In this document: positions 59,356 to 64,000 of the stretch, piece after piece
How positions within the stretch are numbered: the first letter of the stretch is position 1
Layout: each line of letters opens with the position of its first letter
From: Mytilisepta virgata
Taxonomy: Eukaryota > Mollusca > Bivalvia > Mytilida > Mytilidae
Reading direction: 5' to 3'
Length of the DNA: 64,000 bases
Assembly: GCA_028015205.1 (NCBI GenBank)
Contig: JAPWFG010000025.1
Location: forward strand, 186,001 to 250,000
Program-made: the position numbers and the translations under genes
Notes under the pieces: model-generated
The model's database searches: none
What the model was told of the DNA's origin: nothing
The model's input: the letters and a program-made list of their open reading frames with translations, nothing else

Positions 59356-62300
59356 ATAAATATAATATGACGCAATGTTGTCGGTAAAATTATCATTAAC
59401 ATAACTAAATTAAACTTGAATTTATTATATTTACATTAGAAGGTCATCATTAAGTTTCATACCTGTAAAAAGGTTCGTTTTGAAATCTAACATGTTTTAG
59501 TCTAATTTATTGACAATTTCGTCATTAAATTTTTAAACAAAGTATGCAATACCGACACATGGCTCTAGAAATCAGTACTACAAATACATGTCGATACCGT
59601 TTTTACATTTTCTCTCTGTTGTACGAAGGATGTTTCTTTTGTATTATTTCCGTATGTCTTATTTAAGGAATGGTTTTAATTTCTGAACAATATAACAAGG
59701 TTTGGGTCAGTTTACGCATAAAAAATCGCTAAGCAGAAACAGAAGTACAATGATTCCTCGATTCAAGCAACAATAATGACATGGGACTATTTGAATTAAC
59801 AGGTGACGGATAAATTCGTTGGTAATGTCAAAGGACCAAACCTGTTATACAGTATAACCAATGTTACTGTATGCTGTTAAGCCGATCAAAATGCAGTATT
59901 CAAGTCACATTAAATTATACAGAATCAGAATTGTAGAAATCTCATGGATAAACAGAAGAATAATAGTATATAGGCACATATATACACGTAGTTGACCTCC
60001 TACTTGGAGTTAAACGGACCTAATCACAAATACTCGTAACATATTTTCATCTGAATAGGCCATTTCAGTCTTGTTTAATTTTGACGTTCTTGATTTTTTC
60101 AATTTCTGAAACATCAGACAAAAACAAGATGACAAAACAAAACATAACGTCTAAAAGTCAATCAGTACTATATAAGACCATGCCCCGGCACCATAAACTT
60201 TTTGAATAAAAAATCCGTAATTTTTTCTATTCTGAGTAAAGTTTACCGCCACAAAACTTTCCATACTGTTATTCTCAAATTTCTTATAATGCTCTAAACC
60301 ACACTTAAGTACATTCTCAACTTCCGAAATGACCGACGTATATGTACGCAAGATACGTATCATGCGGTATAATTGTTCCACATTTGTTACTATAGATAGG
60401 ACTGATGATTATCCACAATGCAAAACTAACGTAATTTTACAATAGTACCGCAATTTAATATTGAAATCAACTGGTTTTTTGTAAACTGTACGTTCATCCT
60501 GCCAAGTGATAACAGATGCTATCAGTGTCAATGCAGATAAACATGAGTTCGACAATGTCAGGTTTTTCAAGTTTATGCTTATCGAAAAGCAAATTTTCCG
60601 ACGTAAGTAATACTGTTTTCATGTCAAAGTTACAGTCTAATGTGATGTGGTCAATAATACTAATCAATGAAACAAAAACAAAAAATAAAGCGCGTGCGTA
60701 TGTGGGTATGTGGGGAGGGGGGGGGGGGGGGTGGACTAGAAAATGTTATCAAAAACATCAAATATAGCCTATAACATTATAATTCAAACGATTTGACAAG
60801 GCTAATCTGAATGTTTTGTCCAACAAAGTTTTGTCCATAGCACAAATGTGGTTCTGACCATTAGAATGAAAAAAGTGCGTGTACCTTATGAAAATTTTGA
60901 CATCATTTGTATGGCCTAACTGATATTAAACTACGGTTTGTAGCATAATGGGCAATCTATTTTCTTGTGAAGTCGTAAATTGAAAATTGTAAATTGATGA
61001 AATGTGTGAAATTGACACAAAATTAAACAAGCCCGTTGGCTGTACTGACGCGATTGTCATTAGAGAAATACACATCTGAAAGCAGCAATCAGCCATACAG
61101 CGGGCGAGAATGGAAACAAACCCGCTTCTAGAAGTAGCAGCGACTATAAGTGGAACCAACAGTAGTTTTCCTGATATAACTCGAAAACCGGAAGTGATAC
61201 GAAATGTTTCATTGCACCACCAATTGCAATCAGATATACTCTTCCAAAAAGGTTCACGTTTGGGATGTCTTCAAAGCCTATCTCATCCCTAAAAAATTGT
61301 CGAATTGAATCATATGTTATACACAATGTTCATTGAATATTACTAGTAGCTAACAACCATCTTGTGGGTTGGAAAATTAGATCACTGTTTGATACTTGTG
61401 TCCAATTTTGATTAAATTTGATCAATGCTAAACACAGACAATAAAACACGGTTCACAATAAGGTCCATGCAATAAAACTATCTTACTTAAAAAATAAAAC
61501 AACAAGCTTTCCAATATGATAAAACCAAATTTGGACAATTCATAAATGATTATAGTATGCTGTTCACTGACTATTCCAACATGACGTGCCAATTTCGCTA
61601 TAGAAACACAGCAGTGTTATAAATAGAACAATTTTTATTGAAACATGCGCACAATGCCTTGTTGACGAGAAGCTGACACGTAATCACTAACTGTATTTTG
61701 CTGATAAAATAAAGTTTCAGAATTATATTCTTTCATCTCACTTAATCTACCTTACATTTATCGCTCTGCAAACATTTAGCAAAGCTCGAAATACATCAAC
61801 GATAAACGTCACGCGAAATAGTGTGACAATTTAAAGTGGGACGTCACAATCTAATATATAACGTCATACATTCAAATGACGCCAGATCGACATCCAAAAA
61901 TGAAAAAATCATACGTTGTAGAGGATTTCGAACGCTGCGAATTGCTTTAAAATCTCCAAAAAATGTAAAGTATGATTTTATCTTGTTCATTTAAAGGTAT
62001 TTTACGTTATTCTGTGAAAGTTCTAGCCTTGTTAAAATCGACATGGCTGCTGTATAGGGTTCGCCTCGATTACAAAAATATGTGTATTCATTATATTTGT
62101 TAATATGTTACACCTCGGAAACGCTCGGTGAAAAATAAAAACAAATATAATCCCTACCCATGTTAAAATAACCACACAATGAATTATTTCTCAAATAGAG
62201 CTGGTTTTCTAATCGACTTTACCATATATTTAACTTAAATAATTGGTAGACAGGTTTCTTCAGTTTTGCATTCTGAAAATCATTTACGTATTGTTTTATT

Positions 62301-62863
62301 ATTGTTGGTTGTTTAATTTTCTGACTTATTGCTTTTAAATCCCATGTGGTAAAAGACTGGTATAGAAAATTTAATAGAAGAAAGCACTATTTCTTTTTCA
62401 AAAATTTATTCATTTGTATGTAAAATAAAATGAAATGATAAGAGGTACTACATAACTAGCGGTCATTTCATTATACATTTCAATATTAGTTTAAAGTTTA
62501 AAGAAATCTTCTTTAAAAAGTACATCATATAAGTCAATGAATGTAAGTATTTTTCTCAAAGATTATTTTTATATGTAAAATATAAAAGTATATTAACGAA
62601 ATTTCACCAATGCTGAAATAAATGAACCAAGTCATGGAAAAAGATTTCTTCTCTCTTAAGCTGTTGATATTCAATATCTTTGGATATTTGTCTGATAGAG
62701 GATGAACATTAATGCAGAATTATGTAATATTTAGTTTAGATAGAATCCATTTACAAATATAACCTAAAAACCAGATGTATTTGGAAATGTGAAAACATAG
62801 AAATATACTATTAAAAAAAAAGAAACGCTTCATCAATTTCCTGTATATACGTATAAGATAACC
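59356..62863. other. No supported gene; simple repeats and short palindromes
   Basis: A G-run lies at 60714-60731. A palindromic patch at 62090-62156 has attatatttgtt/aacaaatataat arms around cacctcggaaacgctcggtg. A minus-strand stretch at 60926-61320 has two overlapping frames with some hydrophobic character but no recognised domain. Confidence 0.35.
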
Positions 62864-63450
62864 AGAGGCTCTCAAGAGCCTGTAGCGCTCACCTTCTCCA
62901 TCTTGAGCAGGACTAAAATTTAAGTATAGCAGTCAATTTGGCTAGTTTTCTCATGGGGTCCTATGTTAAACTAAGTTTGGCTGTGGTGGTTATCTTGACT
63001 GACAATCAGGGTCACCAGAAATAATTATAAAATATTACAATCTAAGGACCACTGCTGCCAAGTCAGGTTCAAATTGGTTAAGTGCTTTCAGACAAGAATA
63101 TTTTTCAATTAATTTTCCCATAGGGTCCTATGTTAAACTAAGTTCGGCTGTGGCAGCCAACTTGGTTGACCGTCTGGGTATTCGGACACAATTCTGAAAG
63201 AGTACCATATAAGGACTAATGCTGACAAGTTTGGTTCCAATTGTCACAGCGGTTTCGGACAAGAATATTTTTAAATGAATTTTCTCATACGGTCCAATGT
63301 TTAACTACTATGGGCTGAGGTTGACACTACAGGTAATCGGACATAATTCTGAATGAGGACCATCTAAGTACCATTACTAGCAAGTCTGGTTGTTATTATG
63401 CTTGTGGAAAGATAATCGCAAATTTAGCCTTTCAAGGGCGATAACTCCTA
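62864..63450 (+). mobile_element. Truncated third copy of the terminal-hairpin tandem-repeat element
   Basis: Starts with the same hairpin AGAGGCTCTCAAGAGCCT. At least two ~167-bp units follow (markers at 62991 and 63158). The 3' GACGGAC tract and terminal palindrome are missing, so it is 3'-truncated or rearranged near 63450. Confidence 0.65.
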
Positions 63451-63854
63451 TATGCAGTTGTCGTATTATTATGGCCTTTCATTTTCCGAAAAATATGCCT
63501 AGACCTAGAGGTTTGCTTATTTCAGCGTGCAACCCCTCTTCATCCGTCCTGAAATCAGACTCTTGCTGTTTCATGTTTTATCAAGTATTATATTTTTTTA
63601 AAGATAAAATTGACACAACACGCCAAAACCCGCCTTCATTTTCGGGGAATATTTGTTAACTTTTCTAGTTTTCCTACACTGAATAGTTCAATATGCCGAT
63701 TATGTTACTGATAAAAACATTCTTAACCTTACTCCTTGTTATCTTGATTTCGTTTGAATATATGTGTCATGTAGAAAATAGGCATAATGAACCCTAAGAC
63801 AGGAATGGTCGGATTAAGATCACACATGTCTTACTATTGATTTTGTTTAGTTGG

Positions 63855-63985
63855 GGTTTTACGACGTTTTCATTACATTTGGCTATTTCGCGGCGGCCAG
63901 TTTTAATTGGTGGAGGAAGACGGAGTACCCGGAGAGAACCACCTACCTTCGATAGGAAAATTGGCAATCCAAATCAATTTAGATC
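63855..63985. repeat. Possible conserved SINE-type domain
   Basis: The phrase ggtggaggaagacggagtac and then ccggagagaaccacc resembles the widely conserved core domain found in many invertebrate SINEs (Nin-DC type). This rests on memory of the motif only; no pol III boxes were identified here. Confidence 0.35.
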
Positions 63986-64000
63986 GGAGTCGAATACACG

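Noticed and set aside
60926..61326. Minus-strand frames with hydrophobic stretches (for example FGRVYLIAIGGAMKHFVSLP) that might be a broken membrane protein
   Set aside because: Two overlapping frames would need a frameshift, no family was recognised and no splice sites support them; kept only as a remark.

Overview
This window looks like nuclear DNA from a bivalve mollusc, most likely a marine mussel (Mytilus-like). That is inferred from the AT-rich composition, long repeat-filled introns, hammerhead-ribozyme retroelement remnants, Penelope-type reverse transcriptase debris, and a gene mixing EGF-like, fucolectin-like and tyrosine-phosphatase modules. No bacterial-style genes, rRNA or CRISPR array were seen.

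The dominant feature is one large minus-strand gene from 46936 down to 8144, of which I could reconstruct 27 exons. They join without a frame break into about 1,150 residues ending in a stop at 8144. In order the product has an EGF-like/cysteine-rich module, a fucolectin/F5-8-type C (FTP-like) module on two exons, six EGF-like modules (one per exon, all phase 1-1), an acidic stalk and transmembrane helix, a juxtamembrane segment, an intact tyrosine phosphatase domain (D1), a degenerate second domain (D2) and a short tail. The signal-peptide exon was not found, so the 5' end is missing. D1 has the KNR, WPD, HCSAGIGRTG and Q loops. D2 keeps the cysteine but has lost the WPD aspartate. Two YxN tyrosine motifs suggest GRB2-type signalling. 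Intron positions and phases in D1 and D2 match almost one for one.

The introns are full of mobile DNA. There are two copies of a roughly 1.6-1.8 kb element with terminal hairpins and internal tandem repeats (14719-16544 and 17047-18642), with a third truncated copy at 62864. There are decayed Penelope-like RT fragments (10690-11369 +, 19330-20790 -, 3690-3930 -) and hammerhead ribozyme motifs, the best at 39348-39408 and 31053-31100. There are also several fold-back/MITE elements, one at 5494-6198 with an 8-bp target duplication.

Left of the gene, 1-8143 holds repeats and one isolated plus-strand exon that looks like a signal peptide (2150-2198). Right of the gene, 46937-64000 is mostly gene-poor. 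It has a possible two-exon 3' end of an unrecognised plus-strand gene (49869-49940 and 51910-51932), a 146-bp tandem repeat carrying GGTCAnnnTGACC palindromes, a tRNA-derived SINE at about 59080-59355, and several inverted repeats.
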